Under the pieces are notes generated by a model, which was not told the DNA's origin, did no database searches, and saw nothing but the letters and a program-made list of their open reading frames with translations. A stretch of 13,933 nt of DNA, taken from contig DAIAVG010000018.1 in the NCBI GenBank assembly GCA_027445725.1, positions 1-13,933 on the forward strand, given 5' to 3'. Source of the DNA: Acidithiobacillus sp. GTDB lineage: Bacteria; Pseudomonadota; Gammaproteobacteria; Acidithiobacillales; Acidithiobacillaceae. Positions 6,017 to 13,652 of the stretch are shown here, one piece after another. The stretch's first letter is position 1, and the number at the start of each line of letters is the position of its first letter. The position numbers and the translations under genes are program-made.

Positions 6017-7639
6017 TCAGTCTCCCAGGATCACCCAAAAATGCGCTCTATCCGCCTTGTGGGCCTTGCTCTCATAGAGGGCGTGGTCGGCGCTGCGCAG
6101 CAGTTGGTCGCCCGTTTCTTCTTTCCCGAAGGGATACAGGGCGATCCCCATGCTCCCACTGATCTGGACGATCTCGCCATGGCTCAGTGGGATAGGGGTA
6201 TTCATGGTTTCTTCTACCTTGGCAAGGATCGGGGTGAGATCATTCGGCCCAGAGAGGTCTTCCACCAGGAGCACGAACTCATCACCTCCCAGGCGAGCCA
6301 CAAAGTCCGATTTGCGCAATGCCTCCGGCAATCGTTTCCCCAGGGTCACGAGCACCTCGTCGCCGGCTTCGTGGCCATAGGCGTCATTCACGGGTTTAAA
6401 GCCGTCCAGATCCAGCATGCACACCGCCAGCAGTTTGCCATGCCGCTCTGCACGGGCCATGGCTTGCTCCAGTTGTTCTTCCAGAAACCGGCGGTTTGGC
6501 AAATGCGTCAGCATGTCATGGCGCGCCAGGTTTTCGATTTCTGCTTTTGCCTGTTCCAACTCGCGCTGTTCAAAATATCGGCTCAGCCCCAACCCCAAGC
6601 TGGTAGTTAGCTGTTTCAATGTTTCCTGTAATGATCGCGTGAAATGCTGGATTTCTTCGCTCTCGATCACCAGCACAACGAATGGGATTTCCCCTCCACC
6701 CACAAACACCGGGATGGCCATGACACTGCGGACACGGTCAAATACACTACGGTCATCGTTGACATCTTGCGTCAGTGCCGATGAACTTGGATTCAGCGGG
6801 CCTTGCTGAAGTCCCGTACGGAACACCTCACCAGCCACGATGGTGGGACATATTCCTTGCACTGGATATCGTACGGGTACGGCTCTATCGGACAAGGGAT
6901 CATCGTCCGCATCAGCCATCGCCTGTATGGTCAAAAACGGGCCTTCCAGTTCTCTGGCAATGACATAGGCCCCGATTGCTTCCGTCTGCGCTACCACATT
7001 ATCCACCAGCCGTTGGTACATGGCCTGGGGGTTGTCCTGGCTCAGGAGATCCTGCTGAACCAGCAAGGTGACGGCCTGATATTGGCGCAGGCGTATCAAT
7101 TGACGAAGCAGATTTTGGGTAAACCAGCCGACGCCGCCAACCAGCAACAAGACGAACAATAAAATGGGCAGCCTTTCCCGTTCCGCCCGCCAGAATGCCT
7201 GGCGTACCGACGATGACGTCCATTGCATATGCAGAGTCCCTAGATATCCGGGAACAGGTATGCCTAGCATGCCGACGCCCGCAGACCACGGGGACCCCAG
7301 CGGTGCCCAATGACCATCCTTCCAGGAGGAAATCACCTGCCCTTGTGAATTGGTGAGCAGAACGATGTTGGGATGGGTGGAAAAACCTGCCTGTATGACC
7401 TGCACCAGCACGGCGGCCTGCCAAAAGGCAAGGCCGACAAACGTTGCGGCCAACGCCACAAAAAAGACGTTACTCCACCACAGCATCCGCCGGTCCGACT
7501 GGGACAGGAATCGTTCAGATGCGCTGGCCAGGAAGCCTCGGAACCGATCAGAAATAGGCCGCCACGGCGAGCTGGGTGCAGGTTTGGAGGAAATTTTATC
7601 GATACTCCTGTCGTCGTCTCGCAGAGTGTAACTATTCAC
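6017..7639 (-). CDS. Membrane-anchored GAF-GGDEF diguanylate cyclase
   Basis: Counting from GTG 7639 (540 residues): a cytoplasmic N-terminus, a membrane helix about 53-79, a short periplasmic part, a second helix about 157-176, a GAF-like region about 195-350, a linker helix, and a GGDEF domain about 370-537. The active site is intact: LDLDGFKPVND (metal-binding Asp near 410) and RLGGDEF (GGDEF at 451-455). RKSD (442-445), five residues before GGDEF, is the canonical inhibitory I-site. It should make c-di-GMP from two GTP, with output limited by product. No EAL domain is present. The start is uncertain: GTG 7639 and ATG 7486 (489 residues) both lack a clear Shine-Dalgarno. The frame is open further back to 8032, but that would overlap the EVE gene. 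A stable hairpin lies 2 nt before the GTG. Confidence 0.88.
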   Translation of the reverse strand: MNSYTLRDDDRSIDKISSKPAPSSPWRPISDRFRGFLASASERFLSQSDRRMLWWSNVFFVALAATFVGLAFWQAAVLVQVIQAGFSTHPNIVLLTNSQGQVISSWKDGHWAPLGSPWSAGVGMLGIPVPGYLGTLHMQWTSSSVRQAFWRAERERLPILLFVLLLVGGVGWFTQNLLRQLIRLRQYQAVTLLVQQDLLSQDNPQAMYQRLVDNVVAQTEAIGAYVIARELEGPFLTIQAMADADDDPLSDRAVPVRYPVQGICPTIVAGEVFRTGLQQGPLNPSSSALTQDVNDDRSVFDRVRSVMAIPVFVGGGEIPFVVLVIESEEIQHFTRSLQETLKQLTTSLGLGLSRYFEQRELEQAKAEIENLARHDMLTHLPNRRFLEEQLEQAMARAERHGKLLAVCMLDLDGFKPVNDAYGHEAGDEVLVTLGKRLPEALRKSDFVARLGGDEFVLLVEDLSGPNDLTPILAKVEETMNTPIPLSHGEIVQISGSMGIALYPFGKEETGDQLLRSADHALYESKAHKADRAHFWVILGD

Positions 7640-7641
7640 AG

Positions 7642-7657
7642 GGGGTATCGCTACCCC
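7642..7657 (-). promoter_or_regulatory. Stable hairpin with GNRA tetraloop before the cyclase start
   Basis: On the minus strand GGGGTA-GCGA-TACCCC forms a perfect 6-bp stem closed by a GCGA (GNRA) tetraloop. It ends 2 nt before GTG 7639 and would bury the only purine-rich ribosome-site candidate (GGTGGGG). There is no following T-run, so termination is unlikely. It might restrain translation from the GTG or mark the true start as ATG 7486. Confidence 0.45.
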
Positions 7658-7709
7658 ACCTTGGGCATCCGCACAGCTTGTTCCGCAAGTTTGACAGTCA
7701 TGCGTCGGT

Positions 7710-8162
7710 TTATCCGGCCCACTGCAGGACGTGATTCCACTGGCCGGCGGTAATGGGCAGGATGGACAGGCGATTCCCTTTGCGAACCAGTAGGCTGTCA
7801 GAAAATTCTGGCATGGCGCGCAGACTATCCAAAGCAATATTGTGCGCAAAAGTCTGGCGATAAGCCACATCGACCAGGTCCCAGCGGGGTTGATCAAGAC
7901 GCGATGCCGGGTCGTAATATTTGCTCTGCGGGTCGAACTGGGTGGGGTCTGGATGCGCGGTGCTGGCCACTTCGGCGGTCCCGACGATGCCGGGGACGGG
8001 CACGCGCGAGTGATAAATGAAGACGCCATCACCTATTTGCATACTGCGCAGGAAGTTGCGGGCCTGGTAATTACGGATGCCGTCCCAGGGTTCTTGTCCG
8101 CGCTGCTGCAGATCCTGCAAAGAGAAGGCGTCCGGCTCGGTCTTCATTAACCAGTAAGCCAT
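7710..8162 (-). CDS. EVE-domain protein (PUA-like fold)
   Basis: The 150-residue protein is a single EVE domain of typical length. Diagnostic segments are the N-terminal MAYWLMKTEPDAFS, WDGIRNYQARNFL (26-38), FIYHS (48-52), GIVGTAEV (58-65), KYYDPAS (81-87) and VRKGNRLSILPI near 126-137. EVE domains belong to the PUA/YTH-related fold and are thought to bind modified bases in DNA or RNA; the bacterial housekeeping members have no firmly settled role. The gene starts 4 nt after the cyaY stop, so the two are very probably co-transcribed and translationally coupled; no strong separate ribosome site is visible. Confidence 0.9.
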   Translation of the reverse strand: MAYWLMKTEPDAFSLQDLQQRGQEPWDGIRNYQARNFLRSMQIGDGVFIYHSRVPVPGIVGTAEVASTAHPDPTQFDPQSKYYDPASRLDQPRWDLVDVAYRQTFAHNIALDSLRAMPEFSDSLLVRKGNRLSILPITAGQWNHVLQWAG

Positions 8163-8166
8163 GCGG

Positions 8167-8481
8167 TCAATCCAGTGACACGGGATGGTCGAGACGCAGG
8201 CTCAGCAGCCGACCGATGGCATGTTCCAGAGATTCCCCACTCTGGCTATCCCGCCATGCGCCGTCTTGCGGCGAGAATCGTGCCGGGCCATCGCTGCAGG
8301 CCAGCCAAATCTGTTGCACCGCTTCCTGACGATTGATGATGATCTGACTGTCATCGGGCAGAAGCAAGGTAAGCACGTTGTCCACGAGATCGCTTTCTAC
8401 TTCCGGAGCACTTGCCTCTATCCGGTTCAGCAGATCATTGAGCGTATTTTCAACGGTGACGGCGAAGCTTTGTGGGTTCAT
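8167..8481 (-). CDS. cyaY: CyaY, bacterial frataxin
   Basis: The 104-residue product matches CyaY in length and in its core: VLTLLLPDDSQIIINRQEAVQQIWLA around 36-61 in which IINRQE and W59 are the family hallmarks, followed by DGAWRDSQSGESL. The first helix is rich in scattered acidic residues (E11, D16, E22, E27, E29, D31, D34), the kind of face that binds iron. CyaY binds Fe(II)/Fe(III) and modulates the cysteine desulfurase IscS in Fe-S cluster assembly. I chose ATG 8481 over ATG 8499 because AGGAT lies at a proper spacing before it and the length then agrees with E. coli CyaY (106 residues). Downstream it is followed after 4 nt by the EVE gene; recQ ends 87 nt upstream. Confidence 0.9.
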   Translation of the reverse strand: MNPQSFAVTVENTLNDLLNRIEASAPEVESDLVDNVLTLLLPDDSQIIINRQEAVQQIWLACSDGPARFSPQDGAWRDSQSGESLEHAIGRLLSLRLDHPVSLD

Positions 8482-8568
8482 GGGACTATCCTGGGTCATC
8501 GCTCCATGATGAAGCCTGCCGGGCTGCAGGGCAAGCCGTCGCCTGCGCGCCGACTCTGCGGGAGGGCT

Positions 8569-10380
8569 TTATGGACGCGGATCACGATGCAGTATCTTCA
8601 GGAAGGACTCCCCGTAAGCCGCCAGTTTGCGCTCCCCGATACCGGGGACGGTGGCCAGCGCCCTCAGGTCGCGCGGGCGGCGTTGCAGCATTTCCATAAG
8701 GGTGGCGTCGTGGAAAATCACATAGGGAGGCACGCCCTGTGCCAGTGCGAGTTCGCGGCGATGCTGGCGCAGGGCTTCCCAGAGGCCAGCGTCCTGGAGC
8801 GCGACTTCCGGGCGTTTGTCGCGCTGCTTCGGTGTCGTGCTTTCATGCTGGCGCAGGGTCAGTTTTTCCTCGCCGCGCAGGAGCGGACGGCTGCTCGGGC
8901 TGAGGCGCAGGCCACCGTGACCCTCGGCATCGACTTCCACCAGTCCACGCAGTAAAAGATGGCGAAAAAGGGCTCGCCAGGTATTGGCGGAGAGTTCCTT
9001 GCCAATGCCGTAGACGCTCAATTGCTCATGGCCCCATTGTTGGATGCGCGGTTCTTCGCGGGCCAGGAGCACGTCGACCAGATATTGCACCCCGAAGCGC
9101 TGGCCAGTCCGGTGGACGGCGGAGAGGGCCTTTTGGGCAGCGACGGTGGCATCCCAGGTGGCTGGGGGCTGCAAGCAGTTGTCACAATTGCCACAAGGCT
9201 GGGCGAGAATTTCGCCAAAGTAGCCGAGCAGGGTCTGGCGGCGGCAGTCCGTGGTTTCGCAAAGGGCGAGCATGGCGTCCAGTTTATGCCCTTCCATCTG
9301 CTTACGCGGCAGGTCGGCTTCCGATTGCTGAATCATCTGCCGTAGCTGCACCACATCCTGCAGGCCATAGTGCATCCATGCCTCGGCGGGCAGGCCATCG
9401 CGCCCGGCACGGCCGGTTTCCTGATAATAGGCCTCAATGCTCTTGGGCAGATTCAGATGGCCGACGAACCGGACATTGGGTTTGTCGATGCCCATACCAA
9501 AAGCAATGGTGGCGACGATGATCACTCCTTCATCGCGCTGAAAGCGCTGCTGATTGCGGCGCCGTTCGTCGGCGCTCAGGCCGGCATGGTAAGGCAAGGC
9601 GTCGAGTCCCTCGCCTTGTAGCCATTCGGCAATTTCTTCCACGCGCTTGCGGGACAGACAGTAAATGATACCCGCCTCGCCGGTGTGGCGGTCGCGGATG
9701 AAGCGCAGCAAGGCGTTGCGGGCGCCCTGACTGCCGCTGTGGATGTGGTAGCGGATATTGGGACGATCGAAGGATCGGGTAAAGACGGCGGCCTTCTGCA
9801 GCGCCAGTCGTTCGATGATTTCTACGCGGGTTTTCGGGTCGGCAGTGGCTGTCAGGGCGATGCGTGGCACCTGGGGAAAGCGCTCATGCAGCACCCGCAG
9901 TTGCAGGTATTCGGGACGAAAGTCGTGGCCCCATTGGGATACGCAGTGGGCTTCGTCAATGGCGAAGAGGTTGATAGTGGCCCGTTGCAACAGGTTGAGG
10001 GCGCGTTCCTGGAGCAGTCGTTCCGGGGCGATGTAAAGCAGATCAATGGCGCCCTGCAATAGCGCGTCCTCAGTGGCGCGCACTTCCGCGGGACTGGCGC
10101 TGGAGTTCAGGGCAGCGGCAGCGACCCCGGCCTGACGCAGGGCGTTGACCTGATCTTCCATGAGGGCGATCAGCGGTGAAACCACCACCCCTGTTCCTGC
10201 TAAGGCGATGGCGGGAATCTGATAGCACAGGGACTTGCCGCCCCCCGTAGGCATGAGCACCAGCGCATCTCTGGCCGCCATAAGGGTCTGGATCACCTCT
10301 TCCTGCGGCGCCCGGAAGGCATCATAGCCGAAGGTGTGGCGGAGTATTTCTAATGGCTGCTGTGTGCTGCGGATTGGCAT
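8569..10380 (-). CDS. recQ: ATP-dependent DNA helicase RecQ
   Basis: The 603-residue protein has the full bacterial RecQ architecture: helicase motif I MPTGGGKS (43-50), motif II DEAH (142-145) followed by the RecQ aromatic-rich loop [11 protein letters not shown], motif VI with ETGRAGRDG (321-329), the zinc site with C379, C396, C399 and C402, a winged helix, and a C-terminal HRDC domain (about 530-603). It unwinds DNA 3'-to-5' and acts in RecF-pathway recombination and repair of stalled forks. Length matches E. coli RecQ. ATG 10380 is the natural start; no strong Shine-Dalgarno precedes it. It lies 38 bp after the stop of the membrane-protein gene and may share its transcript. Confidence 0.96.
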   Translation of the reverse strand: MPIRSTQQPLEILRHTFGYDAFRAPQEEVIQTLMAARDALVLMPTGGGKSLCYQIPAIALAGTGVVVSPLIALMEDQVNALRQAGVAAAALNSSASPAEVRATEDALLQGAIDLLYIAPERLLQERALNLLQRATINLFAIDEAHCVSQWGHDFRPEYLQLRVLHERFPQVPRIALTATADPKTRVEIIERLALQKAAVFTRSFDRPNIRYHIHSGSQGARNALLRFIRDRHTGEAGIIYCLSRKRVEEIAEWLQGEGLDALPYHAGLSADERRRNQQRFQRDEGVIIVATIAFGMGIDKPNVRFVGHLNLPKSIEAYYQETGRAGRDGLPAEAWMHYGLQDVVQLRQMIQQSEADLPRKQMEGHKLDAMLALCETTDCRRQTLLGYFGEILAQPCGNCDNCLQPPATWDATVAAQKALSAVHRTGQRFGVQYLVDVLLAREEPRIQQWGHEQLSVYGIGKELSANTWRALFRHLLLRGLVEVDAEGHGGLRLSPSSRPLLRGEEKLTLRQHESTTPKQRDKRPEVALQDAGLWEALRQHRRELALAQGVPPYVIFHDATLMEMLQRRPRDLRALATVPGIGERKLAAYGESFLKILHRDPRP

Positions 10381-10418
10381 GGTGACTCAGGATAACGGCA
10401 AAGGCTGTCCGGACCAAA

Positions 10419-11249
10419 TCAGGTGATCAGCCGTCCTTCTTGCCCCTCTGGCTCGGCGAGTGCGCCGCTGGCAATGATCAGACTGCCATAGACCCAGATC
10501 AGCATCGCCATTATCAGTACAACGAAGATGACTAAAAATGCTACCCCTACTACGAATTTGGCAACGAGCGGCACTGCCAGCAATTTCAGCAAAAACCCGA
10601 TGAGGCCAAGGAAAAGCCCGACGGGGATAGCGGTAATGACCAGCGCGAGCATCATGATCAGCGTGATTACGTAAGGGAAAAAGAGCCAGGCCAGACGATT
10701 GCTAAAAATATGTAGCGCGCTTTTTAGCGCCGATTTGGGTGTCGCGCCATAAGCGGCATAGAGCATAAACACATATCCGAAAAAAGTGCCGATCAGGGTG
10801 GACACCAGCATTCCAATCCAGAAATCGGGTCGGGTGAAGATGTCCGGTGGCAGGGGATGCCCAGGTGTCACTGACAGCCCGGAAAAAGCCATAAGTATCG
10901 AGGCAAGTGCCGCGGGTAGCAGGGACAGTACCCAGGCCTCAGCCCGTCCAATTCCCCACAACAAGTCTCCCGTGGCCCAGTCCTGCCCAGCGATGACCTT
11001 GGCGAGCAGGTGGTAGAAGCCCATGCTGATGACATATATCCAAAGATACATGGGGAAGCGCCACAGATCGGCATTGCCTGGGCTGATAGCACCGAGAATG
11101 CCATCGGCAATGAATCCGATCATGAGGAGGATCATAAAAATAATGAGGGCTCCGGCGAGGGACTTGAACTGCTGTCGCAACAGTTGCCAGCCACCGATAA
11201 TGGCACTGCGATAGCTGGGTTGGCCGGGGACGAGGGGGGCGTCGTGCAT
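10419..11249 (-). CDS. Polytopic inner-membrane protein of unknown function
   Basis: The 276-residue protein is strongly hydrophobic, with about 6-7 membrane helices near residues 31-54, 66-84, 104-124, 144-165, 186-211, 212-229 and 233-256. There are few charged residues in the helices and no motif that I can tie to a reaction or substrate. The N-terminal PSYRSAIIGGWQLLRQQ and the overall plan resemble uncharacterised bacterial integral membrane families such as BPSS1780-like proteins, but that is a weak impression. ATG 11249 is chosen because AGGAG lies 8 nt before it; a GTG at 11279 would add ten residues and read through this ribosome site. It lies between apaH (102 bp upstream) and recQ. 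Confidence 0.8.
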   Translation of the reverse strand: MHDAPLVPGQPSYRSAIIGGWQLLRQQFKSLAGALIIFMILLMIGFIADGILGAISPGNADLWRFPMYLWIYVISMGFYHLLAKVIAGQDWATGDLLWGIGRAEAWVLSLLPAALASILMAFSGLSVTPGHPLPPDIFTRPDFWIGMLVSTLIGTFFGYVFMLYAAYGATPKSALKSALHIFSNRLAWLFFPYVITLIMMLALVITAIPVGLFLGLIGFLLKLLAVPLVAKFVVGVAFLVIFVVLIMAMLIWVYGSLIIASGALAEPEGQEGRLIT

Positions 11250-11351
11250 GGCTGGGTCTCCTGGTGGGGGCTTCTTCACAAGCTGCGCAGTGGGAGTAGC
11301 TCACAGTGTAGGTGAAAATTCTGACCACGCGAAGTCGATGTGTACTGTTTT

Positions 11352-12191
11352 TTAGCCGTTACCTGGTTGTGCAAACATCGGGCAGGATGTCTGATAAATC
11401 ACGGGCTCTGTGCCATCAATACGCGCGGCGCTGAGTTGGCGGCCCCAGACACAGCCGCTGTCCAGCGCCAGCATACGCGGTTGCACCAGCAGACCTTGGG
11501 TGGCCCAATGGCCGCAGATGATGGCGCCAGAGGTCTGCCTTTCAAAAAACCGCTGGTGCCAGGGCGCAAACTCGTGGGCCGTGTCCTTGGGCGGCGTGTT
11601 GGGCCAGCTAAAAAAGCCTTTGGCGGTCACATAGCGGGCGCGGGTGAACACGGCGACCCGGAAGCGTTGCGCATCCTCTTCGTTGCGACAATCTTGCCAG
11701 CGGTTGGGTGCCGTGGCTGCCCAGAGGGATTTCATAAAACGCCGCCAGTGACGATCGTGCAGCGCGTCCTCGACGGCGTCAGCATGTCCTCGCGCTGTTG
11801 CCACATCCCAGTCAGGATGGATGGCGGCGTGGACCATGGTCCAGCCCAGTTGCGGATCAGTATGCAGCAACGGGCCACTACGCAACCACTCCATCCATTC
11901 GTCTGCCTGGGGATCGGCTAGCAAAGGGGCGAGGGTGTCACTTTTTTTTGCCGGGGTGACGCCCGCCCAGCGGGCGAGTGCGTATAAATCATGATTGCCG
12001 AGGACGATCTGCACTCGGTCGCGCCAGGCGTAAAGTCGGTTGATGACAGCGTGGCTGTCCGGCCCCCGGTTGACGAGATCGCCGGCCAGCCAAAGCCGAT
12101 CTGTTTGCGGTGCAAAGCCAATTTGCTCCAACAGAGAGCTAAAGGGCGCATAGCAACCTTGCAGGTCGCCCATGGCGTAGATGGCGGTCAT
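11352..12191 (-). CDS. apaH: ApaH, symmetrical diadenosine tetraphosphatase
   Basis: The 279-residue protein belongs to the PPP-type metallophosphatases. Motifs: GDLQGCY (8-14), AGDLVNRG (36-43), LGNHD (64-68), H121 in MVHAAIHP, GHW (227-229) and the ApaH-specific LDSGCVWG (243-250). ApaH cleaves Ap4A and related Np4N alarmones into two NDPs and can decap Np4-capped RNA. The first motif has Gln (Q11) where the E. coli enzyme has His in GDVHG; a GDLQG form is common in many proteobacterial ApaH, so this does not imply loss of activity. The start ATG 12191 lies only 3 nt beyond the stop of the DsrE-like gene, implying one transcript and coupled translation, since no good Shine-Dalgarno is visible. 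Unlike E. coli, no ksgA or apaG is next to it. Confidence 0.95.
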   Translation of the reverse strand: MTAIYAMGDLQGCYAPFSSLLEQIGFAPQTDRLWLAGDLVNRGPDSHAVINRLYAWRDRVQIVLGNHDLYALARWAGVTPAKKSDTLAPLLADPQADEWMEWLRSGPLLHTDPQLGWTMVHAAIHPDWDVATARGHADAVEDALHDRHWRRFMKSLWAATAPNRWQDCRNEEDAQRFRVAVFTRARYVTAKGFFSWPNTPPKDTAHEFAPWHQRFFERQTSGAIICGHWATQGLLVQPRMLALDSGCVWGRQLSAARIDGTEPVIYQTSCPMFAQPGNG

Positions 12192-12194
12192 ATT

Positions 12195-12542
12195 TTAGAG
12201 CGTGACGACCTGATCAGAAAGCTTCATCTGGCGAACCAGGGTTTTCATGCTCGCTACTTTAATACCGGGAATCAAGGTCCGATTTTCGGCTGCATGCAGC
12301 CACTCGAGGCCAATCACATGAATTTCGGCACCCAACTCTTGAACCTCTGCGATGAGGTCGTGGTGGACACGCTGCCTCTCTCCCAGATTTTCCGAGTGTA
12401 GCGCTAGTGATGCGGCTTCTTCGGCAAGAAATATACTGACCCCAATGCCATCGGCGAGGGCGGCCGCTGCCATGCGCAGGCCTTGGAGAACGGGATTGCC
12501 GCTGGCGTCCGGATGGGATTTGATGAGAATGGTCCAGTGCAT
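12195..12542 (-). CDS. DsrE-fold protein lacking cysteine
   Basis: The 115-residue product has the alternating strand/helix pattern of small DsrE/DsrF/TusD-like proteins: MHWTILIKS at the N-terminus, an Ala-rich helix (22-31), GIGVSIFLAEEAASL, and the C-terminal GAEIHVIGLEWLHAAEN...IPGIKVASMKTLVRQM. Working family members carry sulfur as a persulfide on a cysteine in the segment that here reads VIGLEWLHAAEN. This protein has no cysteine at all, so it cannot act as a thiol sulfur carrier and may have a structural or regulatory role. It is the first gene of the pair with apaH (3-nt gap) and reads away from the ABC transporter genes. Family assignment is by eye. Confidence 0.7.
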   Translation of the reverse strand: MHWTILIKSHPDASGNPVLQGLRMAAAALADGIGVSIFLAEEAASLALHSENLGERQRVHHDLIAEVQELGAEIHVIGLEWLHAAENRTLIPGIKVASMKTLVRQMKLSDQVVTL

Positions 12543-12674
12543 GGTCTTTATGCTCTTTGCTATCTATGGTTCTTCAAAAGCTTGCAGGTTTGGCGTCCCG
12601 CTTTGATGTAGGCATATAAGCTTAGCATAAAAATGCCCCGAGGGAGATTTTGTCTGCGCGGCTCCTTGGCCCGC

Positions 12675-12703
12675 TTGACCCTTGTCGTAGTCACCGATAT
12701 AAA
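12675..12703 (+). promoter_or_regulatory. Sigma70-like promoter for the modB-like operon
   Basis: TTGACC (12675-12680) and TATAAA (12698-12703) are separated by exactly 17 bp, each matching the sigma70 consensus at five of six positions. Transcription would start near 12710, just before the 33-codon ORF and the ABC permease. It is the best promoter seen in the window. Confidence 0.6.
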
Positions 12704-12708
12704 TCGGT
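12693..12708. promoter_or_regulatory. 16-bp palindrome covering the -10 box, candidate operator
   Basis: ACCGATATAAATCGGT is a perfect inverted repeat: arms ACCGAT (12693-12698) and ATCGGT (12703-12708) around ATAA. It overlaps the whole -10 hexamer of the promoter, the classic position for a repressor site. A molybdate- or tungstate-responsive repressor would suit the downstream genes, but I cannot confirm a match to any known site. In RNA it would be only at the extreme 5' end, so a DNA-binding role is likelier than a hairpin. Confidence 0.5.
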
Positions 12709-12735
12709 CTTGGAGATATCCAATGGAGAACAACG

Positions 12736-12837
12736 ATGCGACTATGGCTGCGGAGCGTGTTGTTTATGGCGTGGTGTCTGGTCGCGGTATTCGCTAGCCT
12801 GCCTATGGTAGACCAAATGGGAATGCCATTTGAGTGA
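12736..12837 (+). CDS. 33-residue signal-peptide-like small ORF upstream of the ABC permease
   Basis: The ORF encodes a basic start (MRLWLR), a hydrophobic core (SVLFMAWCLVAVFASL, about residues 7-22) and a short polar tail ending MPFE. It could be a single-helix membrane microprotein, a translated leader, or the remains of the signal peptide of a lost ModA. ATG 12736 has GGAG (12725-12728) at 7-nt spacing, and its stop overlaps the TTG start of the permease by 8 nt, consistent with translational coupling. A second tiny ORF in another frame (12723-12797) overlaps it. Expression is unproven. Confidence 0.45.
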   Translation: MRLWLRSVLFMAWCLVAVFASLPMVDQMGMPFE

Positions 12838-13633
12838 TGCGGCGGCCATAGCGATTGCCGCGTCACGCCAGCCACCCGCACGCTGGCTGGCGACGCTTAT
12901 GGCGGCCGCTGTGCTGGTTTTTCTGTTGGCGCCCTTTGCGGCGCTGGTTTTTGCGACAGACTGGCATGATTTCCAGTTCGCTCCAGGTGATCTCGGCGCC
13001 ATTCGGGTTTCTCTGTTTTACAGTGCCCTGGCCCTGGCGCTGGTGGTGCTGGCGGGGACGCCACTCGCCTGGTGGCTGGCGCATTATCATTACCGCGGCA
13101 AATGGCTGGTGGATGCGTTGCTGTTGCTGCCGCTGCTGACGCCGCCCCTGGCCATGGGTATTTTGCTGAGTTCCTTCTACGGACCCTATTCACCGGTGGG
13201 CGGCTTGTTCAGTCAGGCGGGGCTCTATCTGACGAATACCGCACCAGCCTTTGTGCTGGCACAGATCTACGGGGCCATGCCCTACTATGTGCTGGCAGCG
13301 CGGGCAGCCTTCGAGGGGGTGTCTGAAGAACTGGAGCAGATCAGCCGTACCCTGGGACGCAACCGCTGGCAGACCTTCTGGCGGGTGACACTGCCTCTGG
13401 CGCGTCTGGGGCTGACGGCCGGGGTGGCGCTGGCCTGGGTGCGTGCCATGGGGGAGTTCGGCATCGTGCTCATCGTGGCGTATTTCCCGCAGGGTATTCC
13501 GGTCAAACTTTGGGTTAATCTGCAGGATGTCGGGCTGAGTGCGGTTTACCCCCTGCTCTGGGTGTTCTTTCTGGTCGCGGTGCCTTTACCTTTGTGGCTA
13601 GGGCTGCGCTCGCGCCGACAGGGGATATTCTGA
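12830..13633 (+). CDS. modB: Molybdate/tungstate-type ABC transporter permease (ModB-like)
   Basis: The 267-residue protein has about six membrane helices (near 20-42, 60-84, 95-115, 138-160, 196-219 and 239-258) and the ABC-permease EAA loop between helices 4 and 5: EGVSEELEQISRTLGRNRWQTF...TLP (about 162-189), including the invariant Gly. The pattern LLLPLLTPPLAMG and the C-terminal WVNLQDVGLSAVYPLLWV fit the ModB/WtpB/TupB group that imports molybdate or tungstate; which oxyanion cannot be told. The start is TTG 12830, with GGGA 7 nt upstream and an 8-nt overlap with the small ORF; the next in-frame ATG would delete 23 residues. The ATPase gene follows 19 nt after the stop. No substrate-binding protein gene precedes it. 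Confidence 0.85.
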   Translation: MSDAAAIAIAASRQPPARWLATLMAAAVLVFLLAPFAALVFATDWHDFQFAPGDLGAIRVSLFYSALALALVVLAGTPLAWWLAHYHYRGKWLVDALLLLPLLTPPLAMGILLSSFYGPYSPVGGLFSQAGLYLTNTAPAFVLAQIYGAMPYYVLAARAAFEGVSEELEQISRTLGRNRWQTFWRVTLPLARLGLTAGVALAWVRAMGEFGIVLIVAYFPQGIPVKLWVNLQDVGLSAVYPLLWVFFLVAVPLPLWLGLRSRRQGIF

Positions 13634-13652
13634 TGGCGTTGCGCTGAAATTT

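Noticed and set aside
7640..8032. N-terminal extension of the diguanylate cyclase to ATG 8032
   Set aside because: It would overlap most of the EVE gene in another frame; the extra residues are low-complexity and not domain-like.
8185..8955. 256-codon plus-strand ORF antisense to cyaY and recQ
   Set aside because: It is the mirror of strongly recognised genes in GC-rich DNA, and its protein shows no domain-like pattern.
12723..12797. 24-residue ORF starting at ATG 12723 with TGGAG upstream
   Set aside because: The predicted transcription start would fall at or inside its ribosome site, and the overlapping ORF at 12736 is better placed and coupled to modB.
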